A model generated the notes under the pieces. It did not search any database, had not been told where the DNA came from, and worked only from the letters and a program-made list of their open reading frames with translations. DNA of 64,000 nucleotides from Bugulina stolonifera (Eukaryota > Bryozoa > Gymnolaemata > Cheilostomatida > Bugulidae). Where the stretch lies: assembly GCA_935421135.1 (NCBI GenBank), contig OW285189.1, forward strand, positions 12,793,072-12,857,071. The letters run 5' to 3'. How positions within the stretch are numbered: the first letter of the stretch is position 1; the number at the start of each line of letters is the position of its first letter. Positions 48,801 to 63,800 of this stretch are shown piece after piece. Made by a program: the position numbers and the translations under genes.

Positions 48801-51800
48801 GCACCACCAATCTGCTGGCCTTCGAAATCTAAAACAGTGAAATTTAAAATTGAAATGATCGTCTTGTAAGCCACAACCATCCTAAAAGTACATTGTATAT
48901 AAATTAGAATTACTACTATAAGCCCGAGGCCCTACAGGATTAAATTGTACAATGATTATATTATTGGACTGTAATCAATAGCCTATATTTGAAGTGAGCT
49001 ATACTGTTGTGTCCGGCTGAGGCGCAGCTATACAACATACAGGTCAGAGTACAGGGGAGAGGGAGTCAGAGCTGGGTGACCAAGCATGAGGGGGCTAAAG
49101 AGAGTGAGCAGGCTCAATCCGGCAGAACTGCAAACACACGGCAAGGCAGTGGGTTGACTAGAAGAGATTCCCAGGCCTAAAGGTACTGTCAGAGGCCTTA
49201 GAGTCAGCGCAAGACAGAGTGGTGTGGGTTCATATAGCTAGATACACTAGCAGGAGTCAGACCTGCAGCTGTGGGGAAGGTTTGGACTGCTGGGTACTAG
49301 TCATGGACTGTACTCAGAAAGACCCAACGCCAGGGATGAGTGTCTGATACCCTACTGTTAGCAGTAGACAGTAAGAGACTGTATTAGTTCAGTGCAGTAA
49401 AATAACGTTATTGAAGAACAGCCTACAGACAACTGGTCTGAAGGCAAGATCGAGTTACTTATATACTAAATTTGGTTCTGGTCCGAGGACAGAAGGAGTA
49501 CATCAAAGTCGGGCCAAATGGGCTCCGAGTTACAGTCTGTACAAAAGGACCCGGATTACAAGTATGACAAAAGCCAAAAGGGGAAAATCATGCACAAAGT
49601 ACAACAGTTAGCTCCAGGATTACCAACACAGTACATACATGTAAGTGTGGTTGCTAAGACAGTAGTAGTAGAGTAATACAGTAAGATTGTACGAAATGTA
49701 ACTAATGCCACGACAAGCATTCGAGCAATGACAAGACATGCACTACAGTGAATGTTATGGATCAACTGTAAGAGTTTCTCTTGGGGAGGCATGTCGCATG
49801 GGACATAACAATACACTCGCGTACTCACCTTCATCAGCGATACTGTGGGAGTTGGTGGACGAGTGCTCATCACTGCTATCTTTCCATTTGTCTAAAATAA
49901 GAGACACACCATTATTTTCTAGTAGAAGGCACAAATGAGGACATAAGAACAAGTCAACAATATAAGCTTAGCAAGCCAAGACGAGGGTAGAGGTATGAGA
50001 GAGAAGAGATGTTTGTAAAGATAGATGAGAATTAGGCTGCTGCGGTTGATGGCATGAAACATGGAAGTATCCTCGTGGGCTACCAATCCGAAATTGTCAT
50101 AAACTACATGTAGATATGATTACTTGCAAGGAAAGTAGAAACCTAGGAGCACTTTGTCCACATCCAGAAAGGAAGGTTCAGTTGTGCGTAATTAAAGTTG
50201 TGGGCTGCACCATCTATACCAAAGACAACTCAATAGACAGGGCAGTTTAAAGAGTAGGGCAGCATTTCCTACGACATGAAAGAGCCAGCCTCAAACAAGG
50301 CGAGGGAAAGGCCAATTCAAGATGCACAATTCTAGTTACTGGGAAGGTAAAGAATAACAGCATCAGTCATTTTGATCCACTTTGCATGCAAGTAACCATG
50401 TGAACTTTTGGTAGAAAGCATAGGAGCAATTTTCTCAGAATTTTATATATTATATTAATGTAGTATTTAATATATATAGACATAAAAGCAGTTTAAGCAG
50501 TTGTCCAAAGCATAAAATGTTATAAACAAACAAAACAGATATACATAACACTTTTAGAAAATGTTTATGAAACAAATAATTTATACATTCAACAAAATAT
50601 ACATACTAATTTCTGTCGTGTTAGCGAACACTACAAATTACAAGAAAATAAATAGTACAATTACACATGTACATCCAGACGTATTTCAATTGAAAAATGT
50701 ACACAACTATGTTGCTATTTGTGTGTGTAAAAAAAGTAGAAAACAAGGGTGACAGGCAAATCTTTTGTCAATTTAGCAACATTATATAGAACAAGAATTA
50801 GAGAGAAGCACTAAGCTTAGTGTTACAAGCATTCTCAGAGGTATGTGTGAATGCATGGCGGATTAATCTGGCAAAGTGTTGCAAACAGCATTTTGCTAGC
50901 TTGTACTGTCTATCATGATTGGGATGCAGGAATATCGTCATGGCAATGCTACTGGTTATATGGAGCAGAAGCCATTCCTGAAGGGTTGCTATCAGCGTTA
51001 TTGCCTTCACCTTCAATACATGTGGTCTGCGATTGAACAACAGTGATAGTTCTCTCAATCTGGGCATCACTTGGCAAGTCACTGGTGTAGGAATATCCTA
51101 AGTCATCTATATCAGCAGTTGTCATGGCCAGAAATCTACTCGTGGGACAATCTTCCTCTGGGGTTCTATCAGTTGATACTGGTGGAGAAGTCTGCTCACA
51201 TGCACCAAGAGAAAGAAATTTTTTTACTTTGGTCGTATTAGATTCATGTGAACTAAGGGTCACATCGCCCTCTTCAGTTTTTGTGAGTACATTTTTTGCA
51301 ACCATTCGCTTACGAATTGTTTTGGTAATTTTCCTGGTAACAACAGTGCCATCAGGTAATATTTCAACCTTGGTCTCTGTTTCAAGCTTGGGATCTTCGG
51401 TAGAAATTTCAGTATGAATAACCATTTCATCTGATTTTGTTTGGGCCTGAATGTCAACAGAAATTGTGTCACTGGACACAGCTATAGTACTGTCTCCAGC
51501 CATCGCTATGTCTACAGTTTGTCCAGCGACAACAGTTTTGTTGATGTCTAGCGTATCAACCTTAAACCCTGAGGAGCTGTAGGTAGCATCACTATCAGAG
51601 GGCTCTATGGTTGTCTCATGAATTTCATGCTCGTGCAGTTCGGTGGCCATTGGTTTCAATTTTATTTCATTGTTTTCACAATCTGTATGTTCAATGGGAG
51701 ATGACGAGCGTGATGTGCTATCAGTAACGGAATGTGAAGCTGTCTCGCTGTCCATCACCCTGCCAGCATGTGCAGGCATTGAGCAATCAGGACTTTCAGA

Positions 51801-54800
51801 AAAAGTGGGCTCAGACGAAATAGGAACTGAAGACTCGACATACAGAGGGGAATCTTCGGTTTGCTCAACAGTATCCTCATCAAGCACAGCAGTTACCAAT
51901 GGAAACGGGGACGATTGTTCCACTGGAGAATCAATATGAACCCATTCTTCTTCTTGAACCTCAGACGGTGCTAAACGGCTAGGGACTGTTCCTGCAAAAA
52001 TTACCATCATTAAAGTACCTAGTGAAGCACAAAAATTGACATTATAGAAGATTTCTATTGAATATGGAACCATCACAATATTAGCAAAATATATTTTGAT
52101 ATGATGCCAAAAGAACCGATTTGTACGGGGCGTACACCAAAAAAGTAGCAAATAATAATTAGACATTAATTTGATATTTGGTTAAAACTACATGCATGTA
52201 ACAAAGTACAGAACTGATGACAACTACTGCTATTTTAGATCTGTTTCAAGCAACTAGTCCGGAAAGATATCTAAAATTTAGGTCAGTTATTTCAAATAAT
52301 CTGAGTTATGTCGAGATTATTGAATAGAATATCATCACCAATGTTATCAAGCTTAGATTTGTAGAGATTTTTATGGGGGCATAGTTTCATGTTGGTATTT
52401 TTGTACAGGTGATAGGAGAACAATCCAACCATGGCACCATTTCTTCAGTAGATAAAATTGCCATAGTCAAAACGCATAAGCGGGCGATGGATTGGATTTT
52501 ATTAGCACTGAGAGGTGACAGAACAGAAGAAGGCACATATATGATTCTGCCTGGCCTCATAATTTAAACTAAGTATATTGTGCACTCAATAAACACCAAA
52601 CATGCTGACAGGAAAATGTGTAAGATGTTGGATAAACATATTACCAGACATACACACCTGAGATGAATGGTAGAGCAGAAATAGAATGCCTCGAGACCGT
52701 TTTGGTGGTATTGTGGCACACAACCGTTCCATCAGGTAAAATGTGATACTTTGATTCAGTGATGGTATGACCAGAAGGAACACTTTGTGCAGTATCATCT
52801 ATGGTGTATGACATGCGAGCAGAAACGAAATCTTCAGGGTTGACCATGACAAACTCCGAGCTAGAGTCAGAAGAGGACTGGGAGAGAATAAGAGTTTCGT
52901 CATCTTCGACAACTAACAAACTGGGAGGAATACTGCTGGATGCAGCAGGGAGAATTTGATCAGATTCTGTTTGATAATCAGCAGTTGCCTCCAACACTTT
53001 AACAGGTTCGTTGGGCAGTGCTGCAGCACCAGCAGAACTTTCTTCAGCAGGCACATCATCTGCAGGTCCCTCTTCGGCAACTGGTTCGCCTGTTTCTGCT
53101 TCAACTGCAACAGCAGATTGTTTGGCAGGCACATCAGCTGTAGGTTCATCTTCACCGACGGCTTCAGTTGGTTCTGCCTCAGTTTCAACAGATGAGTGTT
53201 CTGGAAACACATTATCTGCACGTACCTCTTCGGCCACTGGTTCAGCATCAGCAGTAACTTCTTCAGCAAGGACCTCATGGGAAGGTTCTTCAACAACCGG
53301 TTCACTTGGCTCAGCCTGAACCTTGACATCACCTTGAGTAGCTAGATCTGATGATTCTGATTCAACAGCTTCTGTGGCTGGAGTAGAATGCACATCTGCA
53401 GCACTGTCTGCTACAACAGACTTTTCCACAACGTCGGCCGGCGCTTCTTGGACTGCAGGTTTAAATGGGGTGGACCGGGCTTCAATAACGACATCGTCTG
53501 CAGGGACATGATTGGCGGGTTGCCCTTTGACTACAGGCTCACTACGCTCTGCCTCAGCCTCGTCTACAGCTTCCTTTGAAGGCTCAGAATCTGTTGGGTT
53601 CTCTTCAGCTGCTGGCTCACTAGGTTCTGCCTCGGTATCAACAGCCACTGCAAAAGAGATATCATCAACCGCAGGTTCTTGTTCAGGAGCAGGTTCACTT
53701 GGCTCTGCACCATCTGTGCCGTTACCTTCATCAGCGGGAACATCATCTCCAGCCACTGGTTCACTTGGCCCTTCCTCAGCATCAACAGCAGCTTTAATGG
53801 CAGGGACATCCTCTTCGACAGCTGGTTCACTTGGCTCTGCACCGGTTGTAACAGCAGCTTCGTCAGCAGGCATGTCATCTGCAGCTTCCTTCTCAGCTAT
53901 CGGTTCAGTTGGCTCTACATAACCCTCTACATCACCTTGAGTAGCAACATCATCTAATGAATCTGCATCAGCTGCTTTTGTAGCAGGAGGGGATTGCATA
54001 TCTGCAGCACTTTCTGCGACCACAGAGTCCTCCACCACATCGTCAGGCACATCCTGCATTGCAAATTTGCATGGCTGTGCTTCAGCTTCAATAATAGCTT
54101 CTGCAGGCTCCTCTTCGGCGACAGGCTCACTCGGCTGTGCATCAGCAGTAGCTGCTTCGGAGGGAGCATTATCTTCAGCTGTTGGTTCACTTGGCTCCGT
54201 TTCAACTACAACAGGAGCTTCTTCAGTAGAAACATCATCTTCAGCTACTGGTTCACATGGTTCAGCATCAACAGTAGCTTCTTCAGAGAGAACATCTTCA
54301 GCTACTGGTTCACTTGGCTCTGTTTCAGCTTCAACAGTACCATCTACGGAAAGAATATCATGTGCAGGTTCTGCCTCAGCTACTGGCTCACCCAGTTCGG
54401 CCTCATCGACAACAGTGGTTTCTTCTGCAGGGACATCATCGGCATCTTCCTTTTCTCCTACGGGCGGACAAGGGTATGCCTCGGCATCAACAGGTTCAGG
54501 ATCTGTTGGTTTTTCATCAGCTACAGATTCACAAGGTTCAGCCTCAGCTTCAACAGACACTTCGTAAGAGATATCATCAGCAGCAGGTTCTTCAGCCGCA
54601 GGTTCACTTGGCTTGGCACCATCTGTGACAGTACCTTCCGCAGCGACTAGTTCACTTGGCTCAGCCCCAGCATCAACAGCAGCTTCTTCAGCAGGGATGT
54701 CATCTGCAGCGTTCGCCTCAGTCATTGGTTGAGTTGGCTCTACATCAACTTCTACATCACTTTGAGTAGCCACATCATCTACCGATACTGGATCAACGAC

Positions 54801-57800
54801 TTCTGTAGCAGGAGCGGATTGCATATCTGAGGCACTCTCTGTGACTACAGAGTCCTCCACCACATCTGCGGGCTCGTCCTGTATTACAGGTTCGCATGGC
54901 TCTGCTTCAGCAGGCTCCTCTTTGGTGACAGGTTCACTTGGCTCTGCATCAACAGTGGTTTCTTCAGTGGGAACATCTTCGGCCACTGGTTCACTTGGCT
55001 CTGCTTCAGCTTCAACAGTACCATCTACAGCAGGAACATCATCTGCAGGTTCCTCTTCAGAAGTGATATCATCAACAGCAGGTTCTTCAGCTGCAGGTTC
55101 ACATGGCTCTGTTTCAGCTTCAGCAGTAGCTTCTTCAGCGGGAAGATCTTCAGCCAGTGGATCACTCGGCATTGCTTCAGCTTCAACAGTACCATATACA
55201 GCAGGAACATCATCTGCAGGTTCCTCCTCAGCTACTGGCTCACCCGGTTCTGTCTCAGCTTCAACAGCCACTTCAGAAGTTATCTCATCAACAGCAGGTT
55301 CTTCAGCTGGGGGTTCACTTGGCTCTGCACCATCTGTGACAGTACCTTCTTCAGTGGAAACATCATCTCCAGTTACTGGTTCACTTGTCTCTAGACCAGC
55401 TGTAGCAGCAACTTCTTCAGCAGAGATGTCATCTGCAACTTCCTCCTCAGCTATTGGCTCAGTTAACTCTGCATCAACCTCTACATCACCTTGAGTAGCC
55501 ACATCCTCTACCGATTCTGCATCAACTACTTCTGTTGCTGGAGCGGATTGCATATCTGAGGCACTCTCTGCTACCACAGAGTCCTCCACCACATCTGCGA
55601 GCTTGTCCTGTATTACAGGTTGGCATGGCTCTGCTTCAGCAGGCTCCTCTTTGGTGACAGGTTCACTTGGCTCCGCATCAACAGTGGCTTCTTCAGCGGG
55701 AACATCTTCGGCCGCTGGTTCACTTGGCTCTGCTTCAGCTTCAACAGTACCATCTACAATAGGAACATCATCTGCAGGTTCCTCTTCAGAAGTGATATCA
55801 TCGACAGCAGGTTCTTCAGCTGCAGGTTCACTAGGCTCTGTTTCAGCTTCAGCAGGAGCTTCTTCAGCGGGAAGATCTTCAGCCAGTGGATCACTCGGCA
55901 TTGTTTCAGCTTCAACAGTACTATCTACAGCAGGAACATCATCTGCAGGTTCCTCTTCAGCTACTGGCTCACCCGGTTCTGTCTCAGCTTCAACAGCCAC
56001 TTCAGAAGTGATCTCATCAACAGCAGGTTCTTCAGCTGCGGGTTCACTTGGGTCTGCACCATCTGTGCCAGTACCTTCTTCAGTGGAAACATCATCTCCA
56101 GCTACTGGTTCACTTGTCTCTAGACCAGCTGTAGCAGCAACTTCTTCAGCAGAGATGTCATCTGCAACTTCCTCCTCAGCTATTGGCTCAGTTAACTCTG
56201 CATCAACCTCAACATCACCTTGAGTAGCCAGATCATCTACTGATTCTGCATCAACTACTTCTGTTGCTGGAGCGGATTGCATATCTGAGGCACTTTCTGC
56301 TACCGCAGAGTCTTCCACCACATCTGCAGGCTCGTCCTGTATTGCAGGTTCGCATGGTTCTGCTTCAGCAGGCTCCTCTTTGGTGACAGGTTTACTTGGC
56401 TCTGCATCAACAGTAGCTTCTTCAGCGGGAACATCTTCAGCCACAGGTTCACTCGGCTTCGCTTCGGCTTCAACAGTACCATCTACAGCGGGAACATCAT
56501 CTGCAGGTTCCTCTTCAGCTACTGGCTCATCCGGTTCTGTCTCAGCTTCAACAGCCACTTCAGAAGTGATGTCATCAACAGCAGGTTCTTCAGCTGCAGG
56601 TTCACTTGACTCTGTTTCAGCTTCAACAGTAGCTTCTTCAGCGGGAACATCTTCAGTCACTGGCTCACTCAGCTCTGCCTCGGCATCAACAGCGGTTTCT
56701 TCTGCAGGGACATGATCTGCATGTTCCTGTTCCACAACAGGCTCACAAAGCTCTGCCTCAGCATCAACAGTTTCAGGATCTGTTGGTGTCTCATCAGCTA
56801 CAGGTTCAGTTGACTCTGTTTCAGCTTCAACATTAGCTTCTTCAGCAGGAACATCTTCAGTTACTGGCTCACTCGGCTCTGCCTCAGCATCAACAGCGGG
56901 TTCTTCTGCAGGGAAATCATCTGCATGTTCCTCTTCCACAACAGGCTCAGCATCAACAGGTTCAGAGTCTGTTGGTTTCTCATCAGCTACAGGTTCACAA
57001 GGTTCTGTCTCAGCTGCAACAGCCACTTCAGGAGTGATGTCATCAACAGCAAGTTCTTCAGCTGCGGGTTCACATGGCTCTGCACCATCTGTGACAATAC
57101 CTTCTTCAGTAGAAACATCATCTTCAGCTACTGCTTCACTTGTCTCCGCACCAGCTGTAACAGCAGCTTCTTCAGCAGAGATGTCATCTGCAACTTCCTC
57201 CTCAGCCATTGGCTCAGTTAACTCTACATCAACCTCTACATCACCATGAGTAGCCGCATCATCTACTGATTCTGCATCAACTACTTCTGTAGCTGGAGCG
57301 GATTGCATATCTGAGGCACTTTCTGCTACCACAGAGTCCTCCACCACATCTGCAGGCTCGTCCTGTATTGCAGGTTCGCATGGCTCTGCTTCAGCAGGCT
57401 CTTCTTTGGCGACAGGTTCACTTGGCTCTGCATCAACAGTAGCTTCATCAGCGGGAACATCTTCAGCCACAGTTTCACTTGGCTCTGCTTCAGCTTCAAC
57501 AGGACCTTCTACAGCAGGAACATCATCTGCAGGTTCCTCTTCAGCTACTGACTCATCCGGTTCTGTCTCAGCTTCAACAGCCACTTCAGAAGTGATGTCA
57601 TCAACGGCAGGTTCTTCAGCTGCAGGTTCACTTGACTCTGCTTCAGCTTCAACAGCAGCTTGTTCAGCGGGAACATCTTCAGTTACTGGCTCACCCGGCT
57701 CTGTCTCAGCATCAACAGCGGTTTCTTCTGCAGGGACATCATCTGCATGTTCCTCTTCCACAACAGGCTCAGCAACAACAGGTTCAGGGTTTGTTGGTTT

Positions 57801-60800
57801 CTCATCAGCTACAGGTTCACAAGGTTCTGTCTCAGCTTCAACAGCCACTTCAGGAGTGATGTCATCAACAGCAGGTTCTTCAGCCACAGTTTCACTTGGC
57901 TGTGCTTCAGCTTCAACAGTACCTTCTACAACAGGAACATCATCTGCAGGTTCCTCTTCAGCTACTGACTCATCTGATTCTGTCTCAGCTTCAACAGCCA
58001 CTTCAGAAGTGATGTCATCAACAGCAGGTTTACTTGACTCTGCGTCAGCTTCAACAGCAGCTTGTTCAGCGGGAACATCTTCAGTCACTGGCTCACTCGG
58101 CTCTGTCTCGCCATCAACAGCGGTTTCTTTTGCAGGGACATGATCTGCATGTTCCTGTTCCACAACAGGCTCACAAGGCTCTGCCTCAGCATCAACAGGT
58201 TCAGAATCTGTTGGTTTCGCATCAGCTACAGGTTCACAAGGTTCTGTCTCAGCTTCAACAGCCACTTCAGGAGTGATCTCATCAACAGCAGGTTCTTCAG
58301 CTGCGGGTTCACTTGGCTCTGCACTATCTGTGACACTACCTTCTTCAGTGGAAACATCATCTTCAGCTACTGGTTCACTTCCCTCTGCACCAGCTGTAAC
58401 AGCAGCTTCTTCAGCAGAGATGTCAACTGCAACTTCCTCCTCAGCTACTGGCTCAGTTAACTCTACATCAACCTCTACATCACCTTGAGTAGCCACATCA
58501 TCTACCGATTCTGCATCAACTACTTCTGTTGCTGGAGCGGATTGCATATCTGAGGCACTTTCTGCCACCACAGAGTTCTCGACGACATCTGCAGGCTCGT
58601 CCTGTATTGCAGGTTCGCATGGCTCTGCTTCAGCAGGCTTCTCTTTGGCGACAAGTTCACTTGGCTCCGCATCAACAGTAGCTTCTTCAGCGGAAACATC
58701 TTCAGCCACAGTTTCACTTGGCTCTGCTTCAGCTTCAACAGTACCTTCTACAGAAGGAACATCATCTGCAGGTTCCTCTTCAGCTACTGACTCATCTGGT
58801 TCTGTCTCAGCTTCAACAGCCACTTCAGAAGTGATGTCATCAACAGCAGGTTCACTTGACTCTGCGTCAGCTTCAACAGCAGCTTGTTCAGCGGGAACAT
58901 CTTCAGTTACTGGCTCACTCGGCTCTGTCTCAGCATCAACAGCGGTTTCTTCGGCAGGGATATCATCTGCATGTTCCTCTTCCACAACAAGCTCACCATC
59001 AACAGGTTCAGGGTCTGTTGGCTTCGCATCAGCTACAGGTTCACAAGGTTCTGTCTCAGCTTCAACAGCCACTTCAGAAGTGATGTCATCAACAGCAGGT
59101 TCTTCAGCTGCAGGTTCACTTGACTCTGTTTCAGCTGTAACAGTAGCTTCTTCAGCGGGAACATCTTCAGCCACTGGTTCACTCGGCTTTGCTTCAGCTT
59201 CAACAGTACCATCTTCAGCAGAAACATCATCTGCAGGTTCCTCTTCAGCTACTGGCTCACCCGGTTCTGTCTCAGCTTCAACAGCCACTTCAGAAGCGAT
59301 GTCATCAACAGCAGGTTCTTCAGCTGCAGGTTCACTTGACTCTGTTTCAGCTTCAACGGTAGCTTCTTCAGCGGGAACATCGTCAGTCACTGGCTCACTC
59401 GGCTCTGCCTCAGCATCAACAGCGGTTTCTTCTGCAGGGACATCATCTGCATGTTCGTCTTCCACAACAGGCTCAGCATCAACAGGTCCAGGGTCTGTTG
59501 GTTTCTCATCAGCTACAGGTTCACAAGGTTCTGTCTCAGCTTCAACAGCCACTTCATTGGTGATCTTATCAACAGCAGGTTCTTCAGCTGCGGGTTCACT
59601 TGGCTCTGCACCATCTGTGACAGTACCTTCTTCAGTGGAAACATCATCTTCAGCTACTGGTTCACTTCTCTCTGCACCAGCTGTAACAGCAGCTTCTTCA
59701 GCAGAGATGTCATCTGCAACTTCCTCCTCAGCTATTGGCTCAGTTACCTCTACATCAACCTCTACATCACCTTGAGTAGCCACATCATCTACCGATTCCG
59801 CATCAACTACTTCTGTTGCTGGAGCGGATTGCATATCTGAGGCACTTTCTGCTACCACAGAGTCCTCCACCACATCTGCAGACTCGTCCTGCATTGCAGG
59901 TTCGCATGGCTCTGCTTCAGCAGGCTCCTCTCTGGTGACAGGTTCACTTGTCTCTGCATCAACAGTAGCTTCTTCAGCGGGAACATCTTCAGCCACAGTT
60001 TCACTTGGCTCTGGTTCAGCTTCAACAGTACCTTCTACAGCAGGAACATCATCTGCAGGTTCCTCTTCAGCTACTGACTCATCTGGTTCTGTCTTAGCTT
60101 CAACAGCCACTTCAGAAGTGATGTCATCAACAGCAGGTTCAATTGACTCTGCGTCAGCTTCAACAGCAGCTTGTTCAGCGGGAACATCTTCAGTTACTGG
60201 CTCACTCGGCTCTGTCTCGCCATCAACAGCGGTTTCTTTTGCAGGGACATGATCTGCATGTTCCTGTTCCACAACAGGCTCACAAGGCTCTGCCTCAGCA
60301 TCAACAGGCTCAGGATCTGTTGGTTTCTCATCAGCTACAGGTTCACAAGGTTCTGTCTCAGCTTCAACAGCCACTTCAGGAGTGATCTCATCAACAGCAG
60401 GTTCTTCAGCTGCGGGTTCACTTGGCTCTGCACCATCTGTGACACTACCTTCTTCAGTGGAAACATCATCTTCAGCTACTGGTTCACTTCCCTCTGCACC
60501 AGCTGCAACAGCAGCTTCTTCAGCAGAGATGTCATCTGCAACTTCCTCCTCAGCTATTGGCTCAGTTAACTCTACATCAACCTCTACAGCACCTTGAGTA
60601 GCCACATCATCTACCGATTCTGCATCAACTACTTGTGTTGCTGGATCGGATTGCATATCTGAGGCACCTTCTGCTACCACAGAGTTCTCCACGACATCTG
60701 CAGGCTCGTCCTGTATTGCAGGTTTGCATGGCTCCACATCAACAGTAGCTTCTTCAGCGGGAACATCTTCAGCCACAGTTTCACTTGGCTCTGCTTCAGC

Positions 60801-63800
60801 TTCAACAGTACCTTCTACAGCAGGAACATCATCTGCAGGTTTCTCTTCAGCTACTGACTCATCCGGTTCTGTCTCAGCTCCAACAGCCATTTCAGAAGTG
60901 ATGCCATCAACAGCGGGTTCTTCAGCTGCAGGTTCACTTGACTCTGCTTCAGCTTCAACAGCAGGTTGTTCAGCGGGAACATGTTCAGTTACTGGCTCAC
61001 TCGGCTCTGTCTCAGCATCAACAGCGGTTTTTTCTGCAGGGATATCATCTGCATGTTCCTCTTCCACAACAAGCTCAGCATCAACAGGTTCAGGGTCTGT
61101 TGGTTTCTCATCAGCTACAGGTTCACAAGGTTCTGTCTCAGCTTCAACAGCCACTTCAGAAGTGATGTCATCGACAGCAGGTTCTTCAGCTGCAGGTTCA
61201 CTTGACTCTGTTTCAGCTTCAACAGTAGCTTCTTCAGCGGGAACATCTTCAGCCACTGGTTCACTCGGCTTTGCTTCAGCTTCAACAGTACCATCTTCAG
61301 CAGAAACATCATCTGCAGGTTCCTCTTCAGCTACTGGCTCACCCGGTTCTGTCTCAGCTTCAACAGCCACTTCAGAAGCGATGTCATCAACAGCAGGTTC
61401 TTCAGCTGCAGGTTCACTTGACTCTGTTTCAGCTTCAACGGTAGCTTCTTCAGCGGGAACATCGTCAGTCACTGGCTCACTCGGCTCTGCCTCAGCATCA
61501 ACAGCGGTTTCTTCTGCAGAGACATCATCTGCATGTTCGTCTTCCACAACAGGCTCAGCATCAACAGGTCCAGGGTCTGTTGGTTTCTCATCAGCTACAG
61601 GTTCACAAGGTTCTGTCTCAGCTTCAACAGCCACTTCAGGAGTGATCTTATCAACAGCAGGTTCTTCAGCTGCGGGTTCACATGGCTCTGCACCATATGT
61701 GACAGTACCTTCTTCAGTGGAAACATCATCTTCAGCTACTGGTTCACTTCTCTCTGCACCAGCTGTAACAGCAGCTTCTTCAGCAGAGATGTCATCTGCA
61801 ACTTCCTCCTCAGCTATTGGCTCAGTTACCTCTACATCAACCTCTACATCACCTTGAGTAGCCACATCATCTACCAATTCCGCATCAACTACTTCTGTTG
61901 CTGGAGCGGATTGCATATCTGAGGCACTTTCTGCTACCACAGAGTCCTCCACCACATCTGCAGGCTCGTCCTGCATTGCAGGTTCGCATGGGTCTGCTTC
62001 AGCAGGCTCCTCTCTGGTGACAGGTTCACTTGTCTCTGCATCAACAGTAGCTTCTTCAGCGGAGACATCTTCAGCCACAGTTTCACTCGGCTCTGGTTCA
62101 GTTTCAACAGTACCTTCTACAGCAGGAACATCATCTGCAGGTTTCTCTTCAGCTACTGACTCATCCGGTTGTGTCTCAGCTTCAACAGCCACTTCAGGAA
62201 TGATGTCATCAACAGCAGGCTCTTCAGCTGCGGGTTCACATGGCTCTGCATCATCTGTGACAATACCTTCTTCAGTAGAAACATCATCTTCAGCTACTGG
62301 TTCACTTGTCTCTGCACCAGATGTAACAGCAGCTTCTTCAGCAGAGACATCATCTGCAACTTCCTCCTCAGCCATTGGCTCAGTTAACTCTACATCAACC
62401 TCTACATCACCTTGAGTAGCCGCATCATCCACCGATTCTGCATCAACTACTTCTGTAGCTGGAGCGGATTGCATATCTGAGGCACTTTCTGCTACCACAG
62501 AGTCCACCACATCTGCAGGCTTGTCCTGTGTTGCAGGTTCGCATGGCTCTGCTTCAGCAGGCTCCTCTTTGGCGACAGGTTCACTTGGCTCTGCATCAAC
62601 AGTAGCTTCTTCAGCGGGAACATCTTCAGCCACTGGTTCACTTGGCTCTGCGTCAGCTTCAACAGTACCATCTACAGTAGGAACATCATCTGCAGGTTCC
62701 TCTCCAGAAGTGATATCATCAACAGCAGGTTCTTCAGCTGCAGGTTCACTTGGCTCTGTTTCAGCTTCAACAGCAGCTTCTTCAGCGGGAACATCTTCAG
62801 CCACTGGCTCACTTGGCTTTGCTTCAGCTTCAACAGTACCATCTACAGCAGGAACATCATCTGCAGGTTCCTCTTCAGCTACTGACTCATCCGGTTCTGT
62901 CTCAGCTTCAACAGCCACTTCAGAAGTGATGTCATCAACAGCAGGTTCTTCAGCTGCGGGTTCACGTGACTCTGTTTCAGCTTCAACAGTAGCTTCTTCA
63001 GCGGGAACATCTTCAGTCACTGGCTCACTCGGCTCTGCCTCAGCATCAACAGCGGTCTCTTCTGCAGGGACATCATCTGCATGTTCCTCTTCCACAACAG
63101 GCTCAGCATCAACAGGTTCAGGGTCTGTTGGTTTCTCATCAGCTACAGGTTCACAAGGTTCTGTCTCAGCTTCAACAGCCACTTCAAAAGTGATGTCATC
63201 AACAACAGGTTCTTCAGCTGCAGATTCACTTGACTCTGCTTCAGCTTCAACAGCAGCTTGTTCAGCGGGAACATCTTCAGTTACTGGCTCACTCGGCTCT
63301 GTCTCAGCATCAACAGCGATTTCTTCTGCAGGGACATCGTCTGCATGCTCCTCTTCCACAAATGGCTCAGCATCAACAGGTCCAGAGTCTGTTGGTTTCT
63401 CATCAGCTACAGGTTCACAAGGTTCTGTCTCAGCTTCAACAGCCACTTCAGAAGTGATGTCATCAACAGCAGGTTCTTCAGCTGCAGGTTCACTTGACTC
63501 TGCTTCAGCTTCAACAGTAGCTTCTTCAGCGGGAACATCTTCAGTCCCTGGCTCACTCAGCTCTGCCTCAGCATCAACAGCGGTTTCTTCTGCAGGGACA
63601 TCATCTGCATGTTCCTCTTCCACAACAGGCTCAGCATCAACAGGTTCAGGGTCTGTTGGTTTCTCATCAGCTACAGGTTCACAAGGTTCTGTCTGAGCTT
63701 CAACAGCCACTTCAAAAGTGATGTCATCAACAACAGGTTCTCCTGCTGCAGGTTCACTTGACTCTGCTTCAGCTTCAACAGCAGCTTGTTCAGCGGGAAC

